Source: Marinospirillum sp. (GTDB lineage Bacteria; Pseudomonadota; Gammaproteobacteria; Pseudomonadales; Halomonadaceae). From it: DNA of 27,005 nucleotides. This document shows, piece by piece, positions 18,301 to 25,399 of the stretch. Position 1 is the stretch's first letter; each line of letters starts with the position of its first letter. Made by a program: the position numbers and the translations under genes. Below the pieces are notes generated by a model. The model was not told the DNA's origin. It did not search any database and was given only the letters and a program-made list of their open reading frames with translations. The DNA lies in contig NZ_JACUUA010000030.1 in assembly GCF_014859565.1 (NCBI RefSeq), positions 1-27,005 of the forward strand, in the 5' to 3' direction.

Positions 18301-18546
18301 CATTTCACTCATCACTTGTTCGGCAGGTGTAGCAATCAGCTGTTCCACCTCAACCGGGCTGGCACCCGGAAAGGCAATAAAAACATCCGCCATGGTGACA
18401 TCGATCTGCGGCTCTTCTTCTTTGGGTGTGACCGCCACAGCAAACAGACCCATCAACAAACCAGCCAGCGCCAGCAGGGGTGTCAGACGGGATGTCTGAA
18501 AGGCTGCCGCAATACGACCGGAAATACCCAGCTTGTTTTCAGTCAT
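15331..18546 (-). CDS. RND-family efflux pump, inner-membrane transporter
   Basis: The 1071-residue protein has the RND layout: a first membrane helix near 22-40, a large periplasmic domain, helices 2-6 at about 355-510, a cytoplasmic linker, helix 7 near 555-575, a second periplasmic domain and a final helix bundle. TM4 carries the proton-relay pair D422-D423 in SIGILVDDAIVVVENIHR, typical of HAE1-type drug/organic exporters rather than of metal exporters. An unusual histidine-rich stretch HEHHGDAQGHE (514-524) lies in the cytoplasmic linker. The start is well supported: GGAGG lies six bases upstream and the gene overlaps the adaptor gene by eight bases. No outer-membrane factor is encoded next to it. 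The substrate is not known. The BigR-like repressor of the operon suggests a link to sulfur or oxidative stress. Confidence 0.93.
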   Translation of the reverse strand: MTENKLGISGRIAAAFQTSRLTPLLALAGLLMGLFAVAVTPKEEEPQIDVTMADVFIAFPGASPVEVEQLIATPAEQVMSEMAGVEHVYSVSRHGMAVVTVQFAVGVPRQKALVNLYNQVYANQDWLPQNLGTLPPLIKAKGIDDVPIMALTLFSDSPEITAEDLTRVAHSLETELKRVPGTRDIYTLGSVRDEVQVIFDPARLRGYNLALNDIQQAVQAANATSQEAWVVQDGVALPVQAGTLLADVAEVRRLVVGLHQGAAVFLEDVAEVSRGGKVPSQSVMTGFGPAGERPAGTLSQAVTLAIAKQPGQNAIDITRAITDRIELLQDRVIPEGVEVLVTRDYGYTAADKSNTLITKLLFATGSVVVLVMAALGWRQALIVGIAVVITLVITLFFSWTWGFTLNRVSLFALIFSIGILVDDAIVVVENIHRHLQLGAKSLVDAIPKAVDEVGGPTILATFTVIAALLPMAFVSGLMGPYMSPIPINASAGMLISLVIAFVVTPWLAVKLMKHEHHGDAQGHEAGAEQASGKMLRLFEKLIRPFLGDSRKRRWILGGVVVALTLLAAMLPVFQAVVMKMLPFDNKSEFQVIVDMPEGTPVEQTQRVLLALGEHLETVPEVMSWQAYAGTAAPINFNGLVRQYYLRAEPHMGDLQVNLVDRRDRDRASHDIALSVREPLQAIGERFNANVKIVEVPPGPPVLAPVVAEVYGSDPEVRAEMARRVVALLKNTDGLVDVDSTLEAPASRWLIEVDRDRAARLGVAQGQVVEALTIALGQVELGYLHDEQMKYPLPIRLQLSEGDKAQASQLLSLSVRNRQGQLVSLSEFASVTPADWQGAIYHKDLLPVTYVMADMAGKLDSPLYGMFDAVFTLSDEEGAPEQYFISQPVWPATAAIKWDGEWQITYETFRDMGIAYAVGMILIYMLVVAQFKSYLVPLVIMAPIPLTMIGIMPGHALLGSQFTATSMIGMIALAGIIVRNSILLVDFINQQLAEGHNWEDAVIQASAVRAQPIILTALAAMVGGFFIIDDPIFNGLAISLIFGLLVSTLLTLVVIPLLYYALYHKRGVPGAD

Positions 18547-19561
18547 TGGATACCTCCATCACCGCCAGCGCCTCAGCCGGGCTAAGCACCAGTATTTCAC
18601 CCTCACCGATACCAGACAGGATCTCCAGACGATCTCCTTCACGACTGCCAACTCTTACCTGACGCAGGCGTGGCTGTTCTTGTGCATCCAACACATAAAC
18701 CGCTCTTAATTCACCCCGTTGCACCAGCGATTGAGCAGGAATCCAGAGAGCTGAACGCTCTGCCACCGGCAGGCTAACCTTGACCAGCATTCCGGGGAAC
18801 AGATCCCCTTCCGGGTTTTTCAGATTCATGCGTACCCGAAAAGTATGGGTGGCCGGGTCTGCATAGGGATAAAAAGTCATGCTGTCGGTTTCCAGCACCC
18901 GTCCGGTATCCAGCATCACCCTGGCTTCACGTTTTTCACGGGCAGAGGCGGTGTAACGCTGAGGTAAAGCCACCACCACACGTAACTCTTCCAGTGACAG
19001 ACCGGAAAACAAGGCTTGCCCCGGACTCACCGAAGCGCCTTCTTCCACATGGCGCTGTGTAACTATGCCACCATAAGGAGCCACCACACGGGTGTAAGCC
19101 AGCTGCTGACGTGCTTCAGTCACTGCGGCTTGAGCACGGTTCATACGAGCCTCAGCACCACTCAGCTGATTACGAGCCTGATCCAGCTGAGCACGGGATG
19201 CCAGTTCACGCTGATAAATACCTTCAATACGAGCAAAGTTCTGACGAGCATCATCCAGACCTGCCTGAGCTTCGCGCAAACCGGCCTCCGCCTGCTTCAG
19301 GCGAGCCTGCTGCTCGGTGTCATTCAACTCAACAATCACCTGTCCGGGTGCCACTGCATCTTCTACATCAAAGTGGACACGGCGCACCTGACCACTGGTC
19401 TGAGCCGATACGGTGGCCTGGCGCACAGCTTCAATCACACCATCCAGCTGGATGCTTTCGATCAGCGGAGCACGTTGCACCGTTTGTGTTTCCAGTGCCT
19501 GCACTTGCAGTGAAAAGCCTGTCAGTGCAACCACTGCCAGACCCAGCCAAGAGTTTTTCAT
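18539..19561 (-). CDS. Periplasmic adaptor subunit of the RND efflux pump (HlyD/AcrA family)
   Basis: The membrane fusion protein links the RND pump to an outer-membrane channel. The preferred start at 19561 gives 340 residues and a clean signal peptide (MKNSWLGLAVVALTGFSLQVQA); GGAG lies eight bases upstream. A start nine codons earlier is open but less likely. The lipoyl/barrel-sandwich halves are at about 34-68 (VSAQTSGQVRRVHFDVEDAVAPG) and 157-190 (VVAPYGGIVTQRHVEEGASV). Between them is an alpha-helical coiled-coil hairpin (about 72-150). No lipobox cysteine is present, so it is probably soluble or peripherally attached. It overlaps the pump gene by eight bases and follows the arsR-like gene by 23. 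Confidence 0.93.
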   Translation of the reverse strand: MKNSWLGLAVVALTGFSLQVQALETQTVQRAPLIESIQLDGVIEAVRQATVSAQTSGQVRRVHFDVEDAVAPGQVIVELNDTEQQARLKQAEAGLREAQAGLDDARQNFARIEGIYQRELASRAQLDQARNQLSGAEARMNRAQAAVTEARQQLAYTRVVAPYGGIVTQRHVEEGASVSPGQALFSGLSLEELRVVVALPQRYTASAREKREARVMLDTGRVLETDSMTFYPYADPATHTFRVRMNLKNPEGDLFPGMLVKVSLPVAERSALWIPAQSLVQRGELRAVYVLDAQEQPRLRQVRVGSREGDRLEILSGIGEGEILVLSPAEALAVMEVSND

Positions 19562-19584
19562 CCTCGTTTCTCCAGTAACAGAAA

Positions 19585-19884
19585 TCATTGGGTACAGAAA
19601 ATCCGGTAGAGGCTGGTGACCAGCGCCTGAGCACGATCATCAGCAACCCGGTAATAAATCTGCTGGCCTGCTCGCCGCCCTTCAATCAGACCCTGACGAC
19701 GCAAAACACCCAGCTGCTGGGACAAACTGGGCTGATGGATATCCAGACGTGCCTCCAGCTCACCGACATTCAACTCTTCCTGACACAGCTGACACAGCAG
19801 CAACAGCCGGGAAGGATGTGCACAGGCCTGCAACAACTCGGATGCCGAGCGAACCTGACACTGCATTTTTTCAATATCCACCAT
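19585..19884 (-). CDS. ArsR-family transcriptional repressor, BigR/YgaV-like
   Basis: The 99-residue protein is a winged-helix ArsR/SmtB regulator. The recognition region is NVGELEARLDIHQPSLSQQLGVLRRQGL (39-66), followed by the wing GRRAGQQIYYRV (69-80). The canonical metal-binding ELCVCDL site is absent; NVGELEARL occupies that place. Cysteines occur at 9, 21, 31, 34 and 97. The pair formed by C31 or C34 in the second helix and C97 near the C terminus corresponds in position to the redox pair of BigR, YgaV and SqrR, which senses persulfide or redox state. It is the first gene of the arsR-adaptor-RND operon, and palindromes overlap its promoter, so autorepression with derepression by a reactive species is the likely scheme. 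Family-level confidence is high; the sensed signal is inference. Confidence 0.9.
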   Translation of the reverse strand: MVDIEKMQCQVRSASELLQACAHPSRLLLLCQLCQEELNVGELEARLDIHQPSLSQQLGVLRRQGLIEGRRAGQQIYYRVADDRAQALVTSLYRIFCTQ

Positions 19885-19916
19885 ACTCTTTCACCCCAGA
19901 GTCAACACAGGGTTAG

Positions 19917-19946
19917 TTTATAATATACTAATTAATATATTGTCAA
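19917..19946 (-). promoter_or_regulatory. Promoter of the arsR-adaptor-RND operon
   Basis: On the minus strand a perfect -35 TTGACA (19946-19941) is separated by 18 bases from TATAAA (19922-19917). An alternative reading is TTATAA at 17 bases. The start site would be near 19909, leaving a leader of about 25 bases before the regulator gene. It is the best-matching promoter in the window. Confidence 0.8.
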
Positions 19947-19950
19947 TATA
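19922..19950. promoter_or_regulatory. Overlapping palindromic operators in the arsR promoter
   Basis: Bases 19922-19941 form a 20-bp palindrome with a single mismatched pair, centred on AATT. Bases 19936-19950 form a second, perfect one (TATATTG-T-CAATATA). The first covers the -35 to -10 spacer and the second covers the -35 box, so a bound repressor would block RNA polymerase. Their AT-rich nature fits ArsR-family sites, including BigR-type ones. Confidence 0.7.
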
Positions 19951-19972
19951 CACTTGCCATCCGGTATAGAAT

Positions 19973-20128
19973 TCAGCCCCCAAGACCACGCCGGTAACTG
20001 CCCGGTGTACTCCCTGTCCAGTGGCGAAAGGCACGGTTAAAACTGGCGAGATCCTCAAAACCCAACTGTCCACTCAGGGTGGCCAGCACGCCAGTGATAC
20101 CACCGAGCTGTTTTTTGACGCCATGATG
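19973..20128 (-). pseudogene. C-terminal remnant of an AraC/XylS-family regulator
   Basis: The last 51 codons before the stop at 19973 contain QLGFEDLASFNRAFRHWTGS followed by TPGSYRR. This is the end of the second helix-turn-helix of AraC-family proteins (GF-x4-SxFxRxFxxWxGxxPxxYR). The frame is closed upstream by a TAG at 20129-20131, and no first helix-turn-helix or sensor domain is seen in any minus-strand frame up to mrcA. Only about a sixth of a typical protein is left. It sits between the mrcA end and the operator of the efflux operon, so it is likely a decayed former neighbour. Confidence 0.7.
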
Positions 20129-20131
20129 CTA

Positions 20132-20248
20132 CCGGAAACGACCCTGCTGGGTCGGAATGCCCATCAGGCTCTGCTTGTCGATTCCGGCCGCACCCTTGCT
20201 GCGTTTGACCTGCTGTAGGCTTGGTATAAACAGCGCATTGCTGATTTT
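20132..20248 (-). other. Non-coding remnant with a possible reverse-transcriptase-like scrap
   Basis: This segment separates the AraC remnant from the mrcA stop. It lacks a recognisable gene. In the same minus frame as the AraC remnant it reads LQQVKRSKGAAGID, which resembles the NKGxxGID motif near the N terminus of group II intron reverse transcriptases. The match is short, no YADD or maturase region follows, and no intron boundary was identified. It may be chance. Confidence 0.25.
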
Positions 20249-22819
20249 TCAGAATAAGGCTTCTGGAGCCGGAATCAATGAAGGCCGGGACGTATCAGAA
20301 TCACGCCCAGCATCCAGACTTTCATCCCGCCCGGTACTACTACTCAGCTCTTCCGGCACCCGTTCCTGATAAAAAATCTCGAACATGGCATCCTGCTGAC
20401 CCGGTCTTGCACGCAAGCCCGTATCAGGATCAATACGCACGGTCACCAGTCCTTCTGGACGATCCAGCACCCGCTCCGGCTGGTTCTGCAGCGCCACCTT
20501 CATAAAGTTGATCCACATAGGTAAGGCAAGATTGGCACCGTATTCACCAGTGCTGGCCGGCTGATCAAAACCTGCCCAGACACTGGCTACAGTATCCCGG
20601 TTAAAACCGGAGAACCAAGCATCATGTAACTCATTGGTAGTACCGGTTTTACCACGGATATCACTGCGATCCAGCGCCTGAGCACGTCTGCCAGTACCAT
20701 CATCAATAACATCTCGTAGGATCGAGTGCATTGAGTAGACAGCGCGCGGATCCACCAGACGCTTGGCAAGGGGATAATCCACACCGGACAAAGCCATGTT
20801 CTCCTGATCTTCAGGACAGCCGCGACAAACACGTGGCTTGATGGCCTGATATATTAACTCACCATCACCGTCCTCAATGCGTGTTACCAGATAAGGCTCA
20901 ACCCGGTAACCACCATTGGCCAGCATGGCGTAAGCCTGGGTCATTTCCAGCGGGGTTACGTTGGCACTACCCAGCGAAAGAGATAAATCTCGCGGCATAC
21001 GTGCACGATCAAAACCAAAACGACTGACATATTCTATGGCGCGACCGAGTCCAACATAATTCAACACACGTATGGATATTAGGTTGCGTGACTTATAAAG
21101 CCCTTCTCGCAAACGTGTTGGGCCATAAAAAGTACCACTGGAGTTCTGCGGGCGCCACACGTCTTCTAACTGCTGATCTTCAAAAACCACCGGGGCGTCA
21201 TTAATGATGGTGGCTGGTGTGTAGCCTCGCTCCAGCGCCGCCATATAAATAAAAGGCTTAAATACTGAACCGGCCTGACGCAGCGCCTGCTCGGCACGGT
21301 TAAAACGGCTCTGATTATAATCAAAGCCACCCACCATTGCGGTGATCTCACCTGTTTCCGTTTTCATCGCTACAAGTGCAGCTTCCAACCCTGGCAGTTG
21401 TGCCAGCATCCAGGGTGTATCTGCAGAGTCTTCATAACGTCTCAGGCGTACCAGATCACCCCGAGCCACCAACCGATGACCCGGCAGGGCATTACGATCT
21501 TTCCAGAAGGGTGAGTGATAACGACCAGCCCAGGCCCAGGCTTCCGGAGTCAGCTCAACCAGACCACCACCACGTCGCAGCAACAGCAAGCGTTCTGCTT
21601 CTGACTCCACGACTATGGCCGGTTGCAAACCACCATAAACGGGTGTTTGATCCAACACCCGCAACCAATAACTGACATCCATAGCCAACCGATCTTTCAG
21701 ACCTTCCGCACGAGGATCAACTAAAGCCTGTTGTACCTGCTCCAGACCTGATTCACTGGCCTGGATTTCAGCCAGCGCATCAGCCTCCAACTCCTGCATT
21801 TGCTCAACCAGCGGGATACCTTGTACTTCTGCGCCCCGCCAGCCGCGACGCTGATCATAATTCAGCAATCCCTGATTGATGGCTAAATTAGCAGCTAGCT
21901 GCTGTTCGGAATGGATTGAAGTGTAGACTTTCAGCCCGCGGGTATAAGCCTGATCACCGAATTGCTCCAGCGCAAAAAGCCGCGCTGACTCAGCAACATA
22001 GGGTGCATCAATATCGCGTTCGGGTGGATGAAAGCGTGCACTCACAGGTGCACGAATGGCGCCTTCATAACTCATATCATCCAGCTGCCCCAGATTGTAC
22101 ATACGGGACAGAATCCAGTTACGCCGGATCAGTGCACGACGAGGATTGGTCAGGGGGTTATAAGCAGAAGGAGCCTTGGGCAAACCGGCAATCATGGCAA
22201 TCTGCGACAGGTTAAGCTCATGCAGCGGTTTGCCATAATAGACCTCAGACGCAGCAACGATGCCATAAGCCCGGTGCCCCAGATAAATCTTGTTAACATA
22301 CAGCTCTAATATCTGCTGTTTAGTGAGCAACTGCTCCATCCGCAAGGATAAGAGTATTTCACGGATTTTTCGGGCGAAGGTTCGATCACGTGTCAGCAGA
22401 TAATTACGTGCCACCTGCATGGTGATAGTGGAGCCACCGGACTGTATCTGACCGGAGTCCAGTAACTGCACTGTAGCACGGGCCAAACCACGAACATCAA
22501 CGCCGGGATGGTCATAAAAACTGGCGTCCTCAGCAGCCAGCAAGGCATCAATATAACGACGGGGAATGTCTTCATAGTTGATCCGGGTACGGCGGTGCTC
22601 ACCAAACTCAGCAATCAGCCGACTATCTGCTGTATAAATACGCATAGGCATTTCCAGCTGCTCACTCAACAGCAGCTCCACATCCTGCAACTGGGCAACC
22701 TCATCATGCAAACCGGGCCAGAAATACAGCATTACCGCCATCGCCCACACTCCACCAATCCCTGCAGCTGCCAGCACCAGCCAGATGAGGTATTTAAACG
22801 TACTAAGCAGAAGTTTCAT
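20249..22819 (-). CDS. mrcA: Penicillin-binding protein 1A (bifunctional transglycosylase/transpeptidase)
   Basis: PBP1A polymerises and cross-links peptidoglycan in the periplasm. The 856-residue length is that of the family (E. coli 850). An N-terminal membrane anchor is at about 11-34. The glycosyltransferase domain has catalytic E97 in AAEDASFYDHPG and the motifs GGSTITMQ (128-135) and KIREILLSLRMEQ. An OB-like domain covers about 320-435. The transpeptidase domain has S518-x-x-K521, SRN (577-579) and KTGTT (724-728). The start at 22819 has AGGT seven bases upstream. It diverges from pilMNOPQ, the standard arrangement in many gammaproteobacteria (ponA next to pilM). Confidence 0.97.
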   Translation of the reverse strand: MKLLLSTFKYLIWLVLAAAGIGGVWAMAVMLYFWPGLHDEVAQLQDVELLLSEQLEMPMRIYTADSRLIAEFGEHRRTRINYEDIPRRYIDALLAAEDASFYDHPGVDVRGLARATVQLLDSGQIQSGGSTITMQVARNYLLTRDRTFARKIREILLSLRMEQLLTKQQILELYVNKIYLGHRAYGIVAASEVYYGKPLHELNLSQIAMIAGLPKAPSAYNPLTNPRRALIRRNWILSRMYNLGQLDDMSYEGAIRAPVSARFHPPERDIDAPYVAESARLFALEQFGDQAYTRGLKVYTSIHSEQQLAANLAINQGLLNYDQRRGWRGAEVQGIPLVEQMQELEADALAEIQASESGLEQVQQALVDPRAEGLKDRLAMDVSYWLRVLDQTPVYGGLQPAIVVESEAERLLLLRRGGGLVELTPEAWAWAGRYHSPFWKDRNALPGHRLVARGDLVRLRRYEDSADTPWMLAQLPGLEAALVAMKTETGEITAMVGGFDYNQSRFNRAEQALRQAGSVFKPFIYMAALERGYTPATIINDAPVVFEDQQLEDVWRPQNSSGTFYGPTRLREGLYKSRNLISIRVLNYVGLGRAIEYVSRFGFDRARMPRDLSLSLGSANVTPLEMTQAYAMLANGGYRVEPYLVTRIEDGDGELIYQAIKPRVCRGCPEDQENMALSGVDYPLAKRLVDPRAVYSMHSILRDVIDDGTGRRAQALDRSDIRGKTGTTNELHDAWFSGFNRDTVASVWAGFDQPASTGEYGANLALPMWINFMKVALQNQPERVLDRPEGLVTVRIDPDTGLRARPGQQDAMFEIFYQERVPEELSSSTGRDESLDAGRDSDTSRPSLIPAPEALF

Positions 22820-22873
22820 TGTTTACCTAAATTCCCGGTTTCAACCCTAGTCAACCCAAATCGGCGTACCAGA

Positions 22874-22903
22874 CATATAGAAAATGACTTGTGACAAATT
22901 CAA
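22874..22903 (-). promoter_or_regulatory. Candidate mrcA promoter
   Basis: On the minus strand TTGAAT (22903-22898) and TATATG (22879-22874) are separated by 18 bases. Both are imperfect, and the region is AT-rich enough for chance matches. It lies 55 bases upstream of the mrcA start. Confidence 0.3.
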
Positions 22904-22988
22904 ATCACATATCTTAGCCGTAATCTTGCCTGCTTTCAGGAGATATGACACTCTTCGACTCATCTGAACACTTATAGTCAACAATTGT

Positions 22989-23017
22989 TTGCAACTCTCA
23001 TTACAGTCTGATACAAA
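22989..23017 (+). promoter_or_regulatory. Candidate pilM operon promoter
   Basis: TTGCAA (22989-22994) and TACAAA (23012-23017) lie 17 bases apart, each matching four of six consensus bases. A 10-bp palindrome AACAATTGTT (22980-22989) abuts the -35 box. The pil genes start at 23071. No sigma54-type GG/GC site was noticed. Confidence 0.3.
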
Positions 23018-23070
23018 AGACAACGAAACCATTTTGTTGTTGCTGACAAACCAAGGATACAAGCAATACG

Positions 23071-24150
23071 ATGCTCAGGATGCCCGATCTTCCTTTTTTA
23101 CGACCCAAAAAGCTACCTCTGATTGGTATTGATATCTCCTGTTCAGCCGTCAAGCTGCTGGAAATTCATCCTTCAGGTGATCGACTGCAAGTTGCCAGTT
23201 ACGGTGTTGCACCATTGGAAAATGGTGCAGTCAGCGATCGACGCATCAAGGATTATAAATCGGTGGCGCGCAGTATCAAACGTGTTATGGATCGTACCGA
23301 ACCCAGCACTATCCGAACGGCTGTTGCGGTTCCCACTGCCAGTGTTATCACCCGTACCCTGAGCCTGCCCAGAATACTGGATGATGACGAAATGGAAGCC
23401 CAGGTATTGATGGAGGCTGATCAGCACATTCCTTATCCGCTCAACGAGGTGGCAATCGACTTTCATCGCCTGCCACCCTTGAACCCGGATGATGATAATC
23501 AGCCGGTGTTGCTTGTTGCCTGTCGCAAGGAAACCACAGATCAACTGGATCAAGTGCTGGAAGAAGCCGGCCTGCAGCCGGTGGTTATAGACGTTGAAAA
23601 CCTCGCCATGGAGCGGGCACTGGGTCTAATTCTGCGCCAGCTACCGCAACAGGAAGTCAATCAGATTGTGGCCGTTGCGGATATTGGTGCCACCATGACC
23701 ACTCTGAATGTGCTGCGTGATGGTGAAATCATCTACAGCCGCGACCAGATTTTTGGTGGCAAACAACTGACTGATGAAATCCAGCGGCATTATGGGTTAT
23801 CCCGTGAAGAAGCCGGCTTTGCCAAGAAAAAAGGCAATCTGCCAGCTGACTACATAACCGAAATACTCAATCCGTTCAAAACGGCCATGATTCAGCAAAT
23901 CGAACGTCAACTACAGCTGTTTTTTTCATCATCTTCATATCATGACATTGATTACCTGATTCTTGCCGGTGGTTCATCCGCCATAGAAGGCCTGCCGGAC
24001 ATCGCCAAAAACCAGATTGGCTCACCCACTTATGTAGCCAACCCTTTTTCCAACATGACCCTCAGCAATAAGGTGAATGCTGCTGCCCTGGCGCAGGATG
24101 CTCCCGCCATGATGATTGCCTGTGGTCTGGCAATGAGGATTCAGTCATGA
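23071..24150 (+). CDS. pilM: Type IV pilus assembly protein PilM
   Basis: PilM is a cytoplasmic actin-like (FtsA-fold) ATP-binding protein that binds the N-terminal tail of PilN and links the pilus motor to the alignment complex. The 359-residue length is typical. The N-terminal phosphate loop is LIGIDISCSAVKLLEI (17-32). The second nucleotide-binding region is VADIGATMTTLNVLRDGEIIY, with FGGKQLTDEI following, and LAGGSSAIEGL lies near the C terminus. AAGGAT lies 13 bases upstream of the ATG at 23071, a rather long spacing; an in-frame ATG at 23080 is a possible alternative. It is the first gene of pilMNOPQ and overlaps pilN by four bases (ATGA). Confidence 0.96.
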   Translation: MLRMPDLPFLRPKKLPLIGIDISCSAVKLLEIHPSGDRLQVASYGVAPLENGAVSDRRIKDYKSVARSIKRVMDRTEPSTIRTAVAVPTASVITRTLSLPRILDDDEMEAQVLMEADQHIPYPLNEVAIDFHRLPPLNPDDDNQPVLLVACRKETTDQLDQVLEEAGLQPVVIDVENLAMERALGLILRQLPQQEVNQIVAVADIGATMTTLNVLRDGEIIYSRDQIFGGKQLTDEIQRHYGLSREEAGFAKKKGNLPADYITEILNPFKTAMIQQIERQLQLFFSSSSYHDIDYLILAGGSSAIEGLPDIAKNQIGSPTYVANPFSNMTLSNKVNAAALAQDAPAMMIACGLAMRIQS

Positions 24151-24692
24151 GTGATGGTATTAACCTTCGTCCCTGGCGAGAAGAAAAACGCCAGCAGCGC
24201 CAAGCTCTTTTTACTCAGCTCTGCCTGCTGGCACTGGTTGCAGGTCTGCTGATCACTGCTCTGATCTGGTACAGCAACAACCAGTCCATCAGCGCAGTAA
24301 AGCAGGAAAATCAACTGATCAAAACTCAAATGACAACTCTGGATCAACAGATCCGCGAAGTTATCAACCTGCAAAGAAATCATGAACAGTTACTCCAGCG
24401 CATTCAGGTGATCCAGAAACTGCAGCAGGATCGCCCAGTGACCATCGAAATCATGGATCAGATGACTGCCAGCCTGGAAAACGGTGTTTACCTTACTGAT
24501 ATCAAGCGACAGAGCAATCAACTGACATTGACTGGTCTGGCACAACCGCCACAGGTTGTGCCAGCCTGGATGCGTAAGCTGTCACAACAGCCCCGCTTCA
24601 GTGAGCCGGTATTACGCAGTTTGAATACGGACACCAGCAACAGTGCTGCACGTTTTGATCTGCTGCTGCCGCTGAAGGAGCCAACACCATGA
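24147..24692 (+). CDS. pilN: Type IV pilus inner-membrane protein PilN
   Basis: PilN is a bitopic inner-membrane protein of the pilus alignment subcomplex. The cytoplasmic N-terminal INLRPWREEKRQ (5-16) is the conserved PilM-binding tail. A single membrane helix lies at about 22-43. A periplasmic coiled coil (about 44-95) leads to a ferredoxin-like domain that pairs with PilO. It has 181 residues and overlaps both neighbours by four bases. Confidence 0.95.
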   Translation: MSDGINLRPWREEKRQQRQALFTQLCLLALVAGLLITALIWYSNNQSISAVKQENQLIKTQMTTLDQQIREVINLQRNHEQLLQRIQVIQKLQQDRPVTIEIMDQMTASLENGVYLTDIKRQSNQLTLTGLAQPPQVVPAWMRKLSQQPRFSEPVLRSLNTDTSNSAARFDLLLPLKEPTP

Positions 24693-25399
24693 AAAAGATC
24701 ACCTTAAGCTGGCTGGATGCACTAAAACTCAACCCTCAACCCCATCAGAAAATTAGACACTGGTTGGTTGGGCAATGGCGAGCCATCAAGCGTCTGGAGC
24801 GGGATGATCTGGATCTGGCCTCTGCCGGTCAATGGCCTGATTCATTAAAAATATTATCCCTGCTGGTCATCATCGGCAGTGTGATTGGTGTCAGCCACTG
24901 GTTACTGTTAAGCAGTAGTCAGCAGCAGCTGGAGCAAGTACGGCAGGAACAGAATGAATTGTTTGAGACCTACCGAGTGCGGGCGTTTCAGGCTGCCAAC
25001 CTGCCTGCTTACCAGCAACAGATGGTGATTATAGAAGAAACTTTTTCCGGTCTGCTGACACGATTGCCTTCTGAGAACGAAATCCCGAGATTACTAGATG
25101 ATATTCAGCTGCAAGCCGCCATACATCGACTGGAGTTGCAGGCATTAACCCTGCAGGCACCAAGACCACAAGCCTTTTACACTGAGCTGCCTTTTGAAAT
25201 TCGTGCCACTGGAGATTACCACCATCTGGCCAATTTTATGGCTGGAATCAGTGCGCTGGATCGTATCGTTACACTGCACGACTTTAATCTGGCACCTTCT
25301 CGACCTGGCACCCCGCATCTGACCCTGACTATCCAGGCACGCACCTACCGTTATGACCAAAACACAACCACAGCAACCCGCCGGGAGAGCAGCCGATGA
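24689..25399 (+). CDS. pilO: Type IV pilus inner-membrane protein PilO
   Basis: PilO heterodimerises with PilN in the periplasm and connects to the lipoprotein PilP. The 236-residue protein has a cytoplasmic N-terminal tail of about 50 residues and one membrane helix (SLKILSLLVIIGSVIGVSHW, about 52-71). A coiled coil (about 75-115) is followed by the PilO ferredoxin-like domain, with LPSENEIPRLLDDI and LPFEIRATGDYHHLANFMAGI. The N-terminal tail is somewhat longer than usual. It overlaps pilN and pilP by ATGA. Confidence 0.95.
   Translation: MKKITLSWLDALKLNPQPHQKIRHWLVGQWRAIKRLERDDLDLASAGQWPDSLKILSLLVIIGSVIGVSHWLLLSSSQQQLEQVRQEQNELFETYRVRAFQAANLPAYQQQMVIIEETFSGLLTRLPSENEIPRLLDDIQLQAAIHRLELQALTLQAPRPQAFYTELPFEIRATGDYHHLANFMAGISALDRIVTLHDFNLAPSRPGTPHLTLTIQARTYRYDQNTTTATRRESSR

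Noticed and set aside
20021..20218. A 65-codon plus-strand open frame between arsR and mrcA
   Set aside because: It is antisense to the AraC remnant and has no recognisable domain.
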